From Pseudomonas sp. MUP55 (lineage in GTDB: Bacteria; Pseudomonadota; Gammaproteobacteria; Pseudomonadales; Pseudomonadaceae): a stretch of 64,000 bases of DNA. The number at the start of each line of letters is the position of its first letter. The first letter of the stretch is position 1. Where the stretch lies: positions 4,650,001 through 4,714,000 of the forward strand of contig NZ_CP138214.1 of NCBI RefSeq assembly GCF_034043515.1, given 5' to 3'. Below, piece by piece: positions 42,458 through 51,072 of this stretch. The notes under the pieces are model-generated. The model did no database searches, had not been told where the DNA came from, and saw only the letters and a program-made list of their open reading frames with translations. Position numbers and translations under genes: made by a program.

Positions 42458-42477
42458 GGTGCTTGCTCCCTCCCACA
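42450..42477. repeat. Collapsed REP palindrome
   Basis: TGTGGGAGGGTGC and TTGCTCCCTCCCACA lie almost back to back, with none of the 40-bp spacer of normal doublets. It looks like a REPIN that lost its centre. Confidence 0.75.
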
Positions 42478-42549
42478 CAAGCCCTCTGACTGCACTAGCC
42501 AATGGCTCATGGTATGGTGCTAGCCCCCTACCGGCCTGTTCATCATCGT

Positions 42550-44316
42550 ATGATCGCAATCCCTCGCCCCCTGCGCCTGACCTTCTACTCTCTGCTGATC
42601 ATTGCCGGCGCCGTACTGGCCGCAGCGCTTGCCACGCGCCATGCCGAGCGCCAGGCCCTGGTGGACGATGCCGTTCGCGCCAACCAGCAACTCACGCTGT
42701 ATGGCAACTCGCTGCACACCCTGATCGAACGCTACCGCGCCCTGCCCGCCGTGCTGGCCCTGGACTCGGAGATGATCAACGCCTTGAAAGGCCCGCTGGA
42801 TGCCACTACCCAGGACGTGCTCAACCGCAAGCTGGAACGCATCAACGGCGCCGCACAGTCTTCCACCCTGGAATTGATGGACCGCACCGGCCTGGCCGTG
42901 GCCGCCAGCAACTGGAACCTGCCCAGCAGTTATGTGGGGCACAACTACGCGTTTCGCCCCTATTTCAGCCAGACCCTGAGCCAGGGCACCGGGCGTTTCT
43001 ATGCGGTGGGGGTCACCACCGGGATTCCGGGCTATTTCCTTTCCAGCGCCGTGGTCGACGAACACGAGCAGTTCCTCGGCGCCATGGTGGTCAAACTCGA
43101 ATTCCCCGAGCTCGAACGTGAATGGGCTCAGGGCAACGACCTGCTGCTGGTCAGCGATGCCCGCGGCATCGTGTTTATCGCCAACCAGCCGGGCTGGCGC
43201 TACCGCAGCTTGCGTGAGCTGTCGGCCAGCGACCTGGCGGAACTGAAAGCCACCCGCCAATACGACAAGAAGCAACTGCAACCGCTGGAGACCCGCATCC
43301 TGCAGCGCTTCGACGACAACAGCCACTTGATGCGCGTCAACGGCCCCGATGGCAACGCCAACTACATCTGGGAATCGCTGCCGCTCAAAGCCGAAGGCTG
43401 GACCCTGCACCTGCTGCGCAAGCCCCAGTTCCCGTTCGAAGACCAACGCAACGCCGGCCTTGCCGCCGCCGGGTCCTGGCTGGCGCTGGTGTTCCTGGTG
43501 CTGTTCCTGAGCCAACGCTGGCGCCTGGCGCGTTTGCGTCAACGCAGCCGCGAGGAGCTTGAGCAACTGGTCGAGGAGCGCACCCAGGCCCTGCGTACCG
43601 CCCAGGACGGCCTGGTGCAGTCGGCCAAGCTCGCGGCATTGGGGCAGATGTCCGCCGCCCTCGCCCACGAAATCAACCAACCGCTGACCGCCCAGCGCAT
43701 GCAATTGGCCACGCTGCGGCTGTTGCTCGACCACGGCCGCGTCGACGATGCCTACAAGGCACTCACGCCGCTGGATGACATGCTCACACGCATGGCCGCG
43801 CTGACCGGCCACCTCAAGACCTTCGCGCGTAAAAGCCCCAGCGGCCTGCGCGAACGCCTGGACCTGGCCACGGTGGTCGATCAGTCCCTGCACCTGCTCG
43901 ACGCGCGCCTGCGCGATGAAGCAGTCAGCACCGTGCTGGACGTGGCCCGCCCTGCCTGGGTACGTGGCGACGCGATTCGTCTGGAACAGGTGCTGATCAA
44001 TCTGCTGCGCAACGCCTTGGACGCCATGGCCGACAAGCCGCGCAAACGCCTGGAAATCCATCTGCACGCCGATCAACAGCTCTGGCAACTGAGCGTCAGC
44101 GACAGCGGCGGCGGGATTGCCGAAGAACACCTGAACAACGTCTTCGACCCGTTCTTCACCACCAAGCCGGTGGGTGACGGGCTCGGCTTGGGGCTGGCGG
44201 TGTCCTACGCTATCGTGCATGAGCTGGGTGGACGCCTGGTCGCCGGCAATCGGGGCGACGGCGCAGTATTCACCCTGACCTTGCCTGTTGCGCTGGAGAC
44301 GCCCGACCTATGTTGA
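42550..44316 (+). CDS. dctB: DctB-type sensor histidine kinase
   Basis: The 588-aa inner-membrane kinase has TM1 (about 9-28), a periplasmic PDC/Cache sensor with [12 protein letters not shown] and [16 protein letters not shown], signatures of DctB C4-dicarboxylate sensors, and TM2 (about 300-322). These are followed by a coiled coil, His373 in LAHEINQPL, and an HATPase domain ([10 protein letters not shown]). It phosphorylates the overlapping DctD-type regulator. MifS, the 2-oxoglutarate sensor of P. aeruginosa, belongs to the same family and the adjacent permease fits that option too. An in-frame ATG at 42502 is possible. Confidence 0.9.
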   Translation: MIAIPRPLRLTFYSLLIIAGAVLAAALATRHAERQALVDDAVRANQQLTLYGNSLHTLIERYRALPAVLALDSEMINALKGPLDATTQDVLNRKLERINGAAQSSTLELMDRTGLAVAASNWNLPSSYVGHNYAFRPYFSQTLSQGTGRFYAVGVTTGIPGYFLSSAVVDEHEQFLGAMVVKLEFPELEREWAQGNDLLLVSDARGIVFIANQPGWRYRSLRELSASDLAELKATRQYDKKQLQPLETRILQRFDDNSHLMRVNGPDGNANYIWESLPLKAEGWTLHLLRKPQFPFEDQRNAGLAAAGSWLALVFLVLFLSQRWRLARLRQRSREELEQLVEERTQALRTAQDGLVQSAKLAALGQMSAALAHEINQPLTAQRMQLATLRLLLDHGRVDDAYKALTPLDDMLTRMAALTGHLKTFARKSPSGLRERLDLATVVDQSLHLLDARLRDEAVSTVLDVARPAWVRGDAIRLEQVLINLLRNALDAMADKPRKRLEIHLHADQQLWQLSVSDSGGGIAEEHLNNVFDPFFTTKPVGDGLGLGLAVSYAIVHELGGRLVAGNRGDGAVFTLTLPVALETPDLC

Positions 44317-45635
44317 ACGCGGTGATTGTGGTCGATGACGAAGCCAGCATTCGTACGGCCGTCGAGCAATGGTTGAGCCTTTCAGGGTTCGAGGTGCAGT
44401 TGTTCAGCCGCGCCGAGGAATGCTTGGCGCAGTTGCCCAGGGACTTTCCCGGCGTGATCCTTAGCGACGTGCGCATGCCCGGCCTCAGCGGCCTGGAGCT
44501 GCTGGCCGAGGTGCAGCGTCGTGATGCCGACTTGCCGGTGATCCTGCTCACCGGCCATGGCGACGTGCCGATGGCCGTGGAAGCCATGCGCGACGGTGCC
44601 TACGACTTCCTCGAAAAGCCCTTCAGCCCGGACGCCCTGCTCAACAGCCTGCGCCGCGCCCTGGATAAACGCGGGCTGATTCTGGAAAACCGCCGCTTGC
44701 ATCGCCAAGCCGATCATCGCGCGCAGCTGGAGTCGAGCCTGCTGGGGGTGTCCAGGAGCCTGCAAACCCTGCGACGCCAGGTGCTGGACCTGGCAACCCT
44801 GCCGGTCAACGTGTTGATCCGCGGTGAGACCGGCAGCGGCAAAGAGCTGGTTGCACGCTGCCTGCATGATTTCGGCCCACGGGCGAAAAAGCCCTTTGTG
44901 GCGCTCAACTGCGCCGCGATCCCCGAGCAACTGTTTGAGGCCGAGCTGTTTGGCCATGAAAGCGGTGCGTTCACCGGGGCCCAGGGCAAGCGTATCGGCA
45001 AACTGGAATATGCCCACGGCGGCACGCTGTTCCTCGATGAAATCGAAAGCATGCCCCTGGCCCAGCAGGTAAAACTGCTGCGCGTGTTGCAGGAACAGAA
45101 GCTGGAGCGCCTGGGTTCCAATCAAAGCATTCACGTGGATTTGCGCATCATCGCGGCCACCAAGCCGGATTTGCTGGAAGAGGCGCGTGCCGGGCGTTTT
45201 CGCGAAGACCTGGCGTATCGCCTCAACGTCGCGCAACTGCGCCTGCCACCCTTGCGTGAGCGGCGCGAAGATATTCCGCTGCTGTATGAACATTTTGCCC
45301 AGGACGCCGCCCAGCGCCTGGGGCGCAGCGCCGAACCGCTGAGTGGCCCGGCGTTGGGGCGCCTGCTCAGTCATGACTGGCCAGGCAACGTACGCGAGCT
45401 GGCCAACGCGGCCGAGCGCCAGGTGCTGGGGCTTGGCGAGCCGGAACCGGAAGGCATCGAGGCCGGGCAATCGTTGGCGGCCCAGCAAGAGGCGTTTGAA
45501 GCGCATTGCCTGAAAGCCGCGCTGACCCGGCACAAGGGCGATATCAAGGCGGTGCTGGCCGAGTTGCAACTGCCGCGGCGGACCCTCAATGAAAAGATGC
45601 AGCGCCATGGGTTGGTAAGGGAGATGTTTCTCTAG
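44310..45635 (+). CDS. dctD: DctD-type sigma-54 response regulator
   Basis: The 441-aa protein has a receiver with Asp53 (LSDVRMPG), an AAA+ central domain with Walker A GETGSGKE and an intact ESGAFTGA loop for sigma-54 contact, and a C-terminal Fis-type helix-turn-helix (KAVLAELQLPRRTLNEKMQR). It should activate a -24/-12 promoter; exactly such a promoter and a DctD-like palindrome lie just downstream, before the permease. It overlaps dctB by seven bases. MifR is an alternative name if the signal is 2-oxoglutarate. Confidence 0.93.
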   Translation: MLNAVIVVDDEASIRTAVEQWLSLSGFEVQLFSRAEECLAQLPRDFPGVILSDVRMPGLSGLELLAEVQRRDADLPVILLTGHGDVPMAVEAMRDGAYDFLEKPFSPDALLNSLRRALDKRGLILENRRLHRQADHRAQLESSLLGVSRSLQTLRRQVLDLATLPVNVLIRGETGSGKELVARCLHDFGPRAKKPFVALNCAAIPEQLFEAELFGHESGAFTGAQGKRIGKLEYAHGGTLFLDEIESMPLAQQVKLLRVLQEQKLERLGSNQSIHVDLRIIAATKPDLLEEARAGRFREDLAYRLNVAQLRLPPLRERREDIPLLYEHFAQDAAQRLGRSAEPLSGPALGRLLSHDWPGNVRELANAAERQVLGLGEPEPEGIEAGQSLAAQQEAFEAHCLKAALTRHKGDIKAVLAELQLPRRTLNEKMQRHGLVREMFL

Positions 45636-45650
45636 CGGCCTTCCGATCGC

Positions 45651-45739
45651 CATCGGGGGCAAGTCGAATCGTCGCACCGCCCCTCCCACACTTGGATGTG
45701 TTCACAAATCAAAATGTGGGAGGGGGCTTGCCCCCGATG
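45651..45739. repeat. REP pair with an interrupted left copy
   Basis: The left REP (CATCGGGGGCAAG ... CCCCTCCCACA) is split by about 15 extra bases (TCGAATCGTCGCACC), destroying its hairpin. The right REP at 45715-45739 is intact. The GTGGGAGG ends face inward, as at 13621 and 53306. It sits between dctD and the permease promoter. Confidence 0.8.
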
Positions 45740-45754
45740 AAGCCAGCAGCCATA

Positions 45755-45768
45755 AGCGGATTTCCGCT
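45755..45768. promoter_or_regulatory. Candidate DctD-type upstream activating site 1
   Basis: AGCGGATTTCCGCT is a perfect 6-2-6 palindrome. Its reverse strand contains GCGGAAATCCGC, the core of the known rhizobial DctD site. It lies about 90 bp before the -24 element. Confidence 0.6.
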
Positions 45769-45786
45769 CATCACCACAAAACCATC

Positions 45787-45800
45787 AGCAACATTCCGCT
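45787..45800. promoter_or_regulatory. Candidate DctD-type site 2 (degenerate)
   Basis: AGCAACATTCCGCT keeps the TTCCGCT half and the AGC end of site 1. It is centred 32 bp (about three helical turns) from it, the spacing expected for cooperative activator dimers. Confidence 0.45.
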
Positions 45801-45844
45801 CAAAAAAAAACCTGCAACCCTTCTAAACCGGGCCTTCACCCACC

Positions 45845-45860
45845 TGGCACAGCTCCTGCT
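45845..45860 (+). promoter_or_regulatory. Sigma-54 promoter of the permease gene
   Basis: TGGCACAGCTCCTGCT matches the -24 TGGCAC and -12 TGC with the required spacing. Transcription would begin about 12 bases beyond, some 50 bases before the permease start. Confidence 0.7.
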
Positions 45861-45921
45861 AAAGCCCCAGCAGGCTGCGCACGCGCCGTTCCATAAAAAC
45901 AACTAGATGAAGGATCCTTCA

Positions 45922-47241
45922 ATGGATAACTCCAATACCTTGCCTCTGGGGTCGGCGGCTGCGCCGGCCAAAGAACGCACCACCTCCAGCCGGATCAAAT
46001 CGATCTTCAGCGGCTCCGTCGGCAACATGGTCGAGTGGTATGACTGGTATGTCTACGCCGCGTTTTCGCTGTACTTCGCCAAGACCTTCTTCCCGAAGGG
46101 CGACACCACCGCCCAATTGCTCAACACCGCCGCGATCTTCGCCGTAGGCTTCCTGATGCGCCCTATCGGCGGCTGGCTGATGGGCCTGTACGCCGACAAG
46201 GTCGGGCGTAAAAAAGCCCTGATGGCCTCGGTCTACCTGATGTGCTTCGGCTCGCTGCTGATTGCACTGAGCCCAAGCTATGAAGTCATCGGCATCGGCG
46301 CGCCGATCCTGCTGGTGTTTGCCCGTCTGCTGCAGGGGCTGTCCGTCGGTGGCGAATACGGCACTTCCGCCACGTACCTCAGCGAGATGGCGACCAAGGA
46401 ACGTCGTGGTTTCTATTCCAGCTTCCAGTACGTCACCCTGATCTCCGGCCAGCTCATAGCCCTGGCGGTGCTGATCGTCCTGCAGCAAGTGCTGACCACC
46501 GAGCAGCTGTATGCGTGGGGCTGGCGTATCCCGTTCGCCATCGGCGCCCTGTGTGCGGTGGTTGCGCTGTTCCTGCGTCGCGGCATGGAAGAGACCGAAT
46601 CCTTCACCAAAAAGGAAAAAGCCAAGGAAAGCGCAATGCGCACCTTGATGCGCCACCCCAAGGAACTGCTCACCGTGGTCGGCCTGACCATGGGCGGCAC
46701 CCTGGCGTTCTACACCTACACCACCTACATGCAGAAATACCTGGTGAACACCGTCGGCATGAGCATCTCCGACTCCACCACCATTTCGGCCGCCACGCTG
46801 TTTCTGTTCATGTGCCTGCAACCGCTGGTGGGCGGGCTGTCGGACAAGATTGGCCGTCGGCCGATCCTGATCGCCTTCGGTGTCCTCGGCACGTTGTTCA
46901 CCGTGCCTATCCTCACCACCCTGCACACCATCCAGACCTGGTGGGGCGCGTTCTTCCTGATCATGGCGGCGCTGATCATCGTCAGCGGCTACACCTCGAT
47001 CAACGCCGTGGTGAAAGCCGAGCTGTTCCCCACTGAAATCCGCGCCCTGGGTGTTGGCCTGCCGTATGCCCTGACCGTGTCGATCTTCGGCGGCACCGCT
47101 GAATACATCGCGCTGTGGTTCAAGAGCATCGGCATGGAAACCGGCTATTACTGGTACGTGACCGCCTGTATTGCCGTGTCGTTGCTGGTCTACGTGACCA
47201 TGAAAGACACCCGCAAGCATTCTCGGATCACCACCGACTGA
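45922..47241 (+). CDS. MFS dicarboxylate / 2-oxoglutarate permease (KgtP-like)
   Basis: The 439-aa protein is a 12-TM transporter of the metabolite:H+ symporter branch of MFS. It has VGNMVEWYDWYVYAAFSLYFAK, MGLYADKVGRKKAL and LLQGLSVGGEYGTSATYL, typical of KgtP/ProP relatives. The neighbouring DctB/DctD pair and a sigma-54 promoter point to C4- or C5-dicarboxylate uptake; 2-oxoglutarate is favoured because the MifSR-controlled transporter of P. aeruginosa is of this type. The ATG at 45922 is seven bases from AAGGA; one at 45907 is an alternative. Confidence 0.9.
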   Translation: MDNSNTLPLGSAAAPAKERTTSSRIKSIFSGSVGNMVEWYDWYVYAAFSLYFAKTFFPKGDTTAQLLNTAAIFAVGFLMRPIGGWLMGLYADKVGRKKALMASVYLMCFGSLLIALSPSYEVIGIGAPILLVFARLLQGLSVGGEYGTSATYLSEMATKERRGFYSSFQYVTLISGQLIALAVLIVLQQVLTTEQLYAWGWRIPFAIGALCAVVALFLRRGMEETESFTKKEKAKESAMRTLMRHPKELLTVVGLTMGGTLAFYTYTTYMQKYLVNTVGMSISDSTTISAATLFLFMCLQPLVGGLSDKIGRRPILIAFGVLGTLFTVPILTTLHTIQTWWGAFFLIMAALIIVSGYTSINAVVKAELFPTEIRALGVGLPYALTVSIFGGTAEYIALWFKSIGMETGYYWYVTACIAVSLLVYVTMKDTRKHSRITTD

Positions 47242-47247
47242 AAAAAA

Positions 47248-47336
47248 TGTGGGAGGGGGCTTGCTCCCGATGGCGGTGTATCAGCTACGCATGAGCTGGC
47301 TGACACATTGCTATCGGGGGCAAGCCCCCTCCCACA
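47248..47336. repeat. REP doublet (REPIN), 89 bp
   Basis: Outward REPs, one TTGCTCCCGAT variant and one GGGGGCAAG type, flank a spacer (GTATCAGCT ... AGCTGGCTGACAC) that is itself palindromic. It starts six bases after the permease stop and separates two converging genes. Confidence 0.9.
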
Positions 47337-47358
47337 TTGGTTTGCATCGTTTGTTCAA

Positions 47359-48114
47359 TCAGGACAGCTCTGCAACCTCGCTGCGCCCATAGCGGCGCTG
47401 CGCATAGGATGCGCCGGCAATCATCACCACCAGCACCGCCGCCAACACCGCCGACGAACCAATGGTGCCGAAATCCAGCCCACCCTTCTCATGGGGTTTG
47501 GTCAGGAAGTCGCCCAGCGTCGCGCCAAACGGCCGGGTCAGCACGAACGCCACCCAGAACAACAGCACTGACGAGATCCGGGTGAAGTACTTGAGCGCCA
47601 CCACCAGAGCAATGGTCGAGCCGATCAGCAGCGCGCCGCCGGCAAAACCCAGCCCCGAATCGTCCGCCAGGAAATCGCCCAACGCGGTGCCAAGCGTGTT
47701 GGAAAACAGAATCGCCATCCAGTAGAACAGCTCGCCCCGAAAGCTCTGCACCTTGTTCACGTTCAGCGAATCGCCACTGAGGTGCCACAACGCAAAGATG
47801 ATCATCAGCAGCACGATCAGGATCATTGAACCGGTGGCGTAACCCAGGCCCAGGGTTCGGTCCATGAAGTCCGACATGGTAGTACCGGCCGTGCTGGTAG
47901 AGAGGATCACGATCCAGTACAGCACCGGGTTGTAGGTTTTCGACCAGAGTTGCGTCACCAGGGTGACCAGGAACACGCTGATCAGGATCATTGAACTGAG
48001 CGCATAACCGACATTCAAGGTCATCGACAACAGGTCCCCGGCGGTTTCGCCCAAGGTGGTTGCGCAGATTTTCATGACCCAGAACGCCAGGGTGATCTGA
48101 GGAAGTTTATTCAT
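47359..48114 (-). CDS. COG4705-type membrane protein with fourfold repeat
   Basis: This 251-aa integral membrane protein has about eight hydrophobic spans. A short motif recurs four times at similar spacing: TTLGETAGDLL, TAGTTMSDFM, NTLGTALGDFL and PFGATLGDFL, suggesting internal duplication with conserved Thr, Gly and Asp within the membrane. It resembles the uncharacterised COG4705 membrane-anchored family. A transport role is conceivable but unproven. No operon partner is present; it converges on the permease and is divergent from a flavin reductase. Confidence 0.82.
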   Translation of the reverse strand: MNKLPQITLAFWVMKICATTLGETAGDLLSMTLNVGYALSSMILISVFLVTLVTQLWSKTYNPVLYWIVILSTSTAGTTMSDFMDRTLGLGYATGSMILIVLLMIIFALWHLSGDSLNVNKVQSFRGELFYWMAILFSNTLGTALGDFLADDSGLGFAGGALLIGSTIALVVALKYFTRISSVLLFWVAFVLTRPFGATLGDFLTKPHEKGGLDFGTIGSSAVLAAVLVVMIAGASYAQRRYGRSEVAELS

Positions 48115-48306
48115 AGTGCGAGTAGGCTCCGAGGCTCAGTCTTTTAATGGCCGACTTATGGGGGTGTCGACCTTGGGCGCAGCCTGAGGGGAGTGCTGTG
48201 AAAAATAGGTGGGCGACGAATGAAAATTCCATGGGGACGATGGAAATTCGCTGGCATGGGTTGCACTATGACCGCCTCTCAGAACACGCAGCAGGAAGCC
48301 TGGCCC

Positions 48307-48939
48307 ATGTCCGACGATATCCACTTCTACGAACCCGCCAAAGGCCACGGCCTGCCTCATGACCCGTTCAATGCCATTGTCGGTCCGCGACCGATCGGCT
48401 GGATCTCGTCCCACGACAGCGAAGGCCGCCTGAACCTGGCGCCCTACAGTTTCTTCAACGCGTTCAATTACATTCCACCGATCATTGGGTTTTCCAGCGT
48501 CGGTCGAAAGGACAGCCTGAACAATATCGAGCAGACCGGCGAATTCGTGTGGAACCTGGCGACGCGCCCGCTGGCCGAGCAGATGAACCAGAGTTGCGCG
48601 GCCGTCTCGCCGGACGTGAATGAATTCGAGTTGTCCGGCCTGACGCCAGTGGCGTCGAAGATCGTCGGCGTACCGCGGGTGGGCGAGAGCCCGGTGTCGT
48701 TCGAGTGCAAGGTCACGCAGATCATCCAGCTGCAACGCGCCGACCAGCAGTTGGTACCCAGCTGGCTGGTACTGGGCGAAGTGGTCGCGGTGCACATCGC
48801 CAAATGGCTGCTCAAGGATGGGATCTACGACACCGCCGCCGCCGAGCCGATTTTGCGCGGTGGCGGCCCGGCGGATTATTTCCAGCTGGGTCCGGAGGCG
48901 CTGTTCAAGATGTACCGACCCGGCGCCACCAAAGCCTGA
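48307..48939 (+). CDS. Flavin reductase-like FMN-binding protein
   Basis: The 210-aa split-barrel protein has PFNAIVGPRPIGWISSHD and NLAPYSFFNAFNYIPPIIGFS, the FMN-binding hallmarks of the DIM6/NTAB flavin reductase family, and a C-terminal ILRGGGPADYF motif. It probably reduces or binds FMN for an unidentified partner. The start at 48307 (MSDDIHFYEP) fits the family; in-frame ATGs at 48268 and 48220 would add poorly conserved leader sequence. Confidence 0.88.
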   Translation: MSDDIHFYEPAKGHGLPHDPFNAIVGPRPIGWISSHDSEGRLNLAPYSFFNAFNYIPPIIGFSSVGRKDSLNNIEQTGEFVWNLATRPLAEQMNQSCAAVSPDVNEFELSGLTPVASKIVGVPRVGESPVSFECKVTQIIQLQRADQQLVPSWLVLGEVVAVHIAKWLLKDGIYDTAAAEPILRGGGPADYFQLGPEALFKMYRPGATKA

Positions 48940-48952
48940 CTGAACTACAACC

Positions 48953-49041
48953 TGTGGGAGGGGGCTTGCTCCCGATGGCGGTGTATCAGCTGCGCATGAG
49001 CTGGCTGACACACCGCTATCGGGGGCAAGCCCCCTCCCACA
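48953..49041. repeat. REP doublet (REPIN), 89 bp
   Basis: This element is nearly identical to the one at 47248-47336, including the spacer (GTATCAGCT, GCATGAGCTGGCTGACAC). That suggests recent copying or conversion 1.7 kb apart. It lies between two converging genes. Confidence 0.9.
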
Positions 49042-49060
49042 TTTGGATCTACAGCAGGCG

Positions 49061-49306
49061 TTAGTTTGCTGTAGTTGCCCAGGCCAATTGACCCTCTGAG
49101 TCCACATCAACCAACTGCTCAAGCTGCACAGTCGCCGCATCGTCGGCGTCGGAGGCGGTCTTGAAGGTCTGCCCTTGCAGGATCTTGTGAAACTGCGGTG
49201 CGCCCATGCCATCCAGTGCCTTGACGGCGATGGCGGCGCTGTAGCCACCCTCTCCCGGCACTACGGCGGAAACGGCTTCGTGGTGGGCAAATTGTTTACG
49301 TGCCAT
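49061..49306 (-). CDS. Small hypothetical protein
   Basis: The 81-aa protein begins MARKQFAHHEAVSAVVPGEG after an AGGA site and has a regular, protein-like composition with an acidic C terminus. I recognise no domain. It is on the same strand as, and 43 bp downstream of, the monooxygenase-like gene, and may be cotranscribed with it. Confidence 0.7.
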   Translation of the reverse strand: MARKQFAHHEAVSAVVPGEGGYSAAIAVKALDGMGAPQFHKILQGQTFKTASDADDAATVQLEQLVDVDSEGQLAWATTAN

Positions 49307-49349
49307 GTTGAAAGTCCTGGCCAATGGAAAGTCGGCCATTCTAACCCTC

Positions 49350-49691
49350 TCAACCGGCCAGTTGCAGGTACTCGTCGTAGGCGTTGACGGCGGATGCATC
49401 GGTGAAGGTCTGGAAGTCCATGCTGCGCACGACCATGTCGTTCAGCAGCTCGGTAAAGACCATCAGGGCCGGCGAATTGAAGTAGGCGCTCATCGCCTGC
49501 TCACTGCTCCAGAAGCCCGAAATCAGCCACACATCGGGGTCGGTCTGGGAATGCTGCAACGAGAACTGCAAGCAACCCTGAGCCTGTCGGCCCGGTTCGA
49601 TCAAACTGCTCAAGCGTGCACCGAGTTCGGTGCTGCACCCGGTACGGGCACGGATAAAGGCCATATGGCTCGCGGGAATGGGGGTGGACAT
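49350..49691 (-). CDS. Antibiotic-biosynthesis-monooxygenase (ABM) family protein
   Basis: The 113-aa protein has the ferredoxin-like ABM pattern: MAFIRARTGCSTELGARLSSLI, GCLQFSLQHSQTDPDVWLISGFW, and AMSAYFNSPALMVFTELL. Such dimers act as small cofactor-free monooxygenases or quinol/heme-modifying enzymes; the substrate is unknown. It is divergent from an AraC regulator, which probably controls it. The ATG at 49691 fits; the frame extends to 49781. Confidence 0.85.
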   Translation of the reverse strand: MSTPIPASHMAFIRARTGCSTELGARLSSLIEPGRQAQGCLQFSLQHSQTDPDVWLISGFWSSEQAMSAYFNSPALMVFTELLNDMVVRSMDFQTFTDASAVNAYDEYLQLAG

Positions 49692-50019
49692 GTTCGACTC
49701 TCCCGTTGAGAAGTGATGCTCGGCAAGCACTGTGGGGGCGTGTTGCCACAGGATCAAAGATAGCGGCGCCGGTGTGGGCACGGTTAGTCAATTCCTGCAG
49801 GCTTATTGCACAATCCTGCGAGAAGCGTAGGCAGGACGTCCCAGCCGCCGATTTATTCCACGCGCGAACGCCATGTTTCAGGGAGATGACAGCCCTCTTG
49901 CTTGCCTGATCCACGTAATGGCGCAGGATCAGGCAAGGATTGTGCAGAATCGACGTAACACTATTTGAAAACCCACCGCTAAGCTGAGCCCCATCAAACC
50001 CGCGTGTAGAGGACGCCCC
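49692..50019. promoter_or_regulatory. Divergent ABM / araC control region with inverted repeats
   Basis: This 328-bp gap contains inverted TGCACAATCCT (49807-49817) and AGGATTGTGCA (49936-49946) about 130 bp apart, and between them a hairpin with 12-bp perfect arms CTTGCCTGATCC / GGATCAGGCAAG (49901-49937). The pair looks like AraC-type operators, one serving each direction, possibly looping. No gene is seen. Confidence 0.5.
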
Positions 50020-50949
50020 ATGTCGTCGCCCGACCTCAAGCCCATTCCCCTCGATGCCGAGATGGAAAAGCAGCGTGCCGAACTGGCCAGCATTGTGCAT
50101 CGCCATACCTGGGAGGATGGTTCCTACGGCACGGCGATCACCTCGCTGTACCTGAACCGCCACAACACACCGCGCGACTTCATGCCGGTGCTGGTGGAGC
50201 CGGCCCTGTGCATCCTGGCCAGTGGCAGCAAGGAAGTGCGCCTGGCCGACGAAATCTTTGCCTACGACCCGCTCAACTACCTGGTGTTCTCGGTGGCCAT
50301 GCCGGTGTCCGGCCGGATTATCGACGCCACTCCCGAAGACCCCAACCTCTCGGTGCGCATCAATATCGACCCGGCCCAGCTGACCGCGCTGATTGCCGAA
50401 GCCGGGCCGATGGGGGTGCCGTCGCGTCCAACCGCCCGCGGCATGTACGTCGACCGCATCGACAATCAGCTGCTCGACGCCGTGCTGCGCCTGACTCGCC
50501 TGCTGGACACACCCAAAGATATCGCGATGCTCGCACCGCTGATCAACCGCGAAATTCTCTACCGCTTGTTGCGTGGGCCCCAAGGCTATCGTCTGTACGA
50601 AATTGCCGTGGCCAACAGCCAGAGCCATCGGGTGAGCCAGGCGATCAAGTGGTTGAACGGCAATTACGAACAGCCGCTGCGCATCGATGACCTGGCGCGG
50701 GAAGTGAACCTGAGCGTCTCGACCTTGCACCACCGCTTCAAGGCGATCACCGCCATGAGCCCGCTGCAATACCAGAAACAACTGCGCTTGCAGGAAGCCC
50801 GGCGACTGATGATTGCCGAAGGGCTGGAGGCTTCGGCAGCCGGGTATCGGGTGGGGTATGAAAGCCCGTCGCAATTCAGCCGGGAATACAGCCGGTTGTT
50901 TGGTGCACCGCCACTTAGAGACCTGGCCAGGCTGCGCCAAAGCATCTGA
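50020..50949 (+). CDS. AraC-family transcriptional regulator
   Basis: This 309-aa protein has an N-terminal AraC_N-type cupin (PVLVEPALCILASGSKEVRL, FAYDPLNYLVFSVAMPVSG) and a C-terminal double helix-turn-helix (RIDDLAREVNLSVSTLHHRFK, GYESPSQFSREYSRLFG). It should bind DNA as dimer or monomer in response to a small ligand not predictable here. It is divergent from the ABM-family gene across a region with inverted repeats, its likely target. Confidence 0.92.
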   Translation: MSSPDLKPIPLDAEMEKQRAELASIVHRHTWEDGSYGTAITSLYLNRHNTPRDFMPVLVEPALCILASGSKEVRLADEIFAYDPLNYLVFSVAMPVSGRIIDATPEDPNLSVRINIDPAQLTALIAEAGPMGVPSRPTARGMYVDRIDNQLLDAVLRLTRLLDTPKDIAMLAPLINREILYRLLRGPQGYRLYEIAVANSQSHRVSQAIKWLNGNYEQPLRIDDLAREVNLSVSTLHHRFKAITAMSPLQYQKQLRLQEARRLMIAEGLEASAAGYRVGYESPSQFSREYSRLFGAPPLRDLARLRQSI

Positions 50950-50966
50950 TGCAATGAAGATCAAAA

Positions 50967-51055
50967 TGTGGGAGGGGGCTTGCCCCCGATGGCGGTGGGC
51001 CAGCTACAGATAAGCTGACTGACAGACGGCTATCGGGGGCAAGCCCCCTCCCACA
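50967..51055. repeat. REP doublet (REPIN), 89 bp
   Basis: Outward REPs with CCCCCGAT ends flank a 40-bp spacer. The element separates the converging araC-type gene and gtrS. Confidence 0.9.
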
Positions 51056-51072
51056 TGGGCTCCGGCGTATGT

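Noticed and set aside
49501..50964. 487-aa frame opposite the AraC gene
   Set aside because: Antisense shadow covering an obvious divergent control region; no conserved motif.
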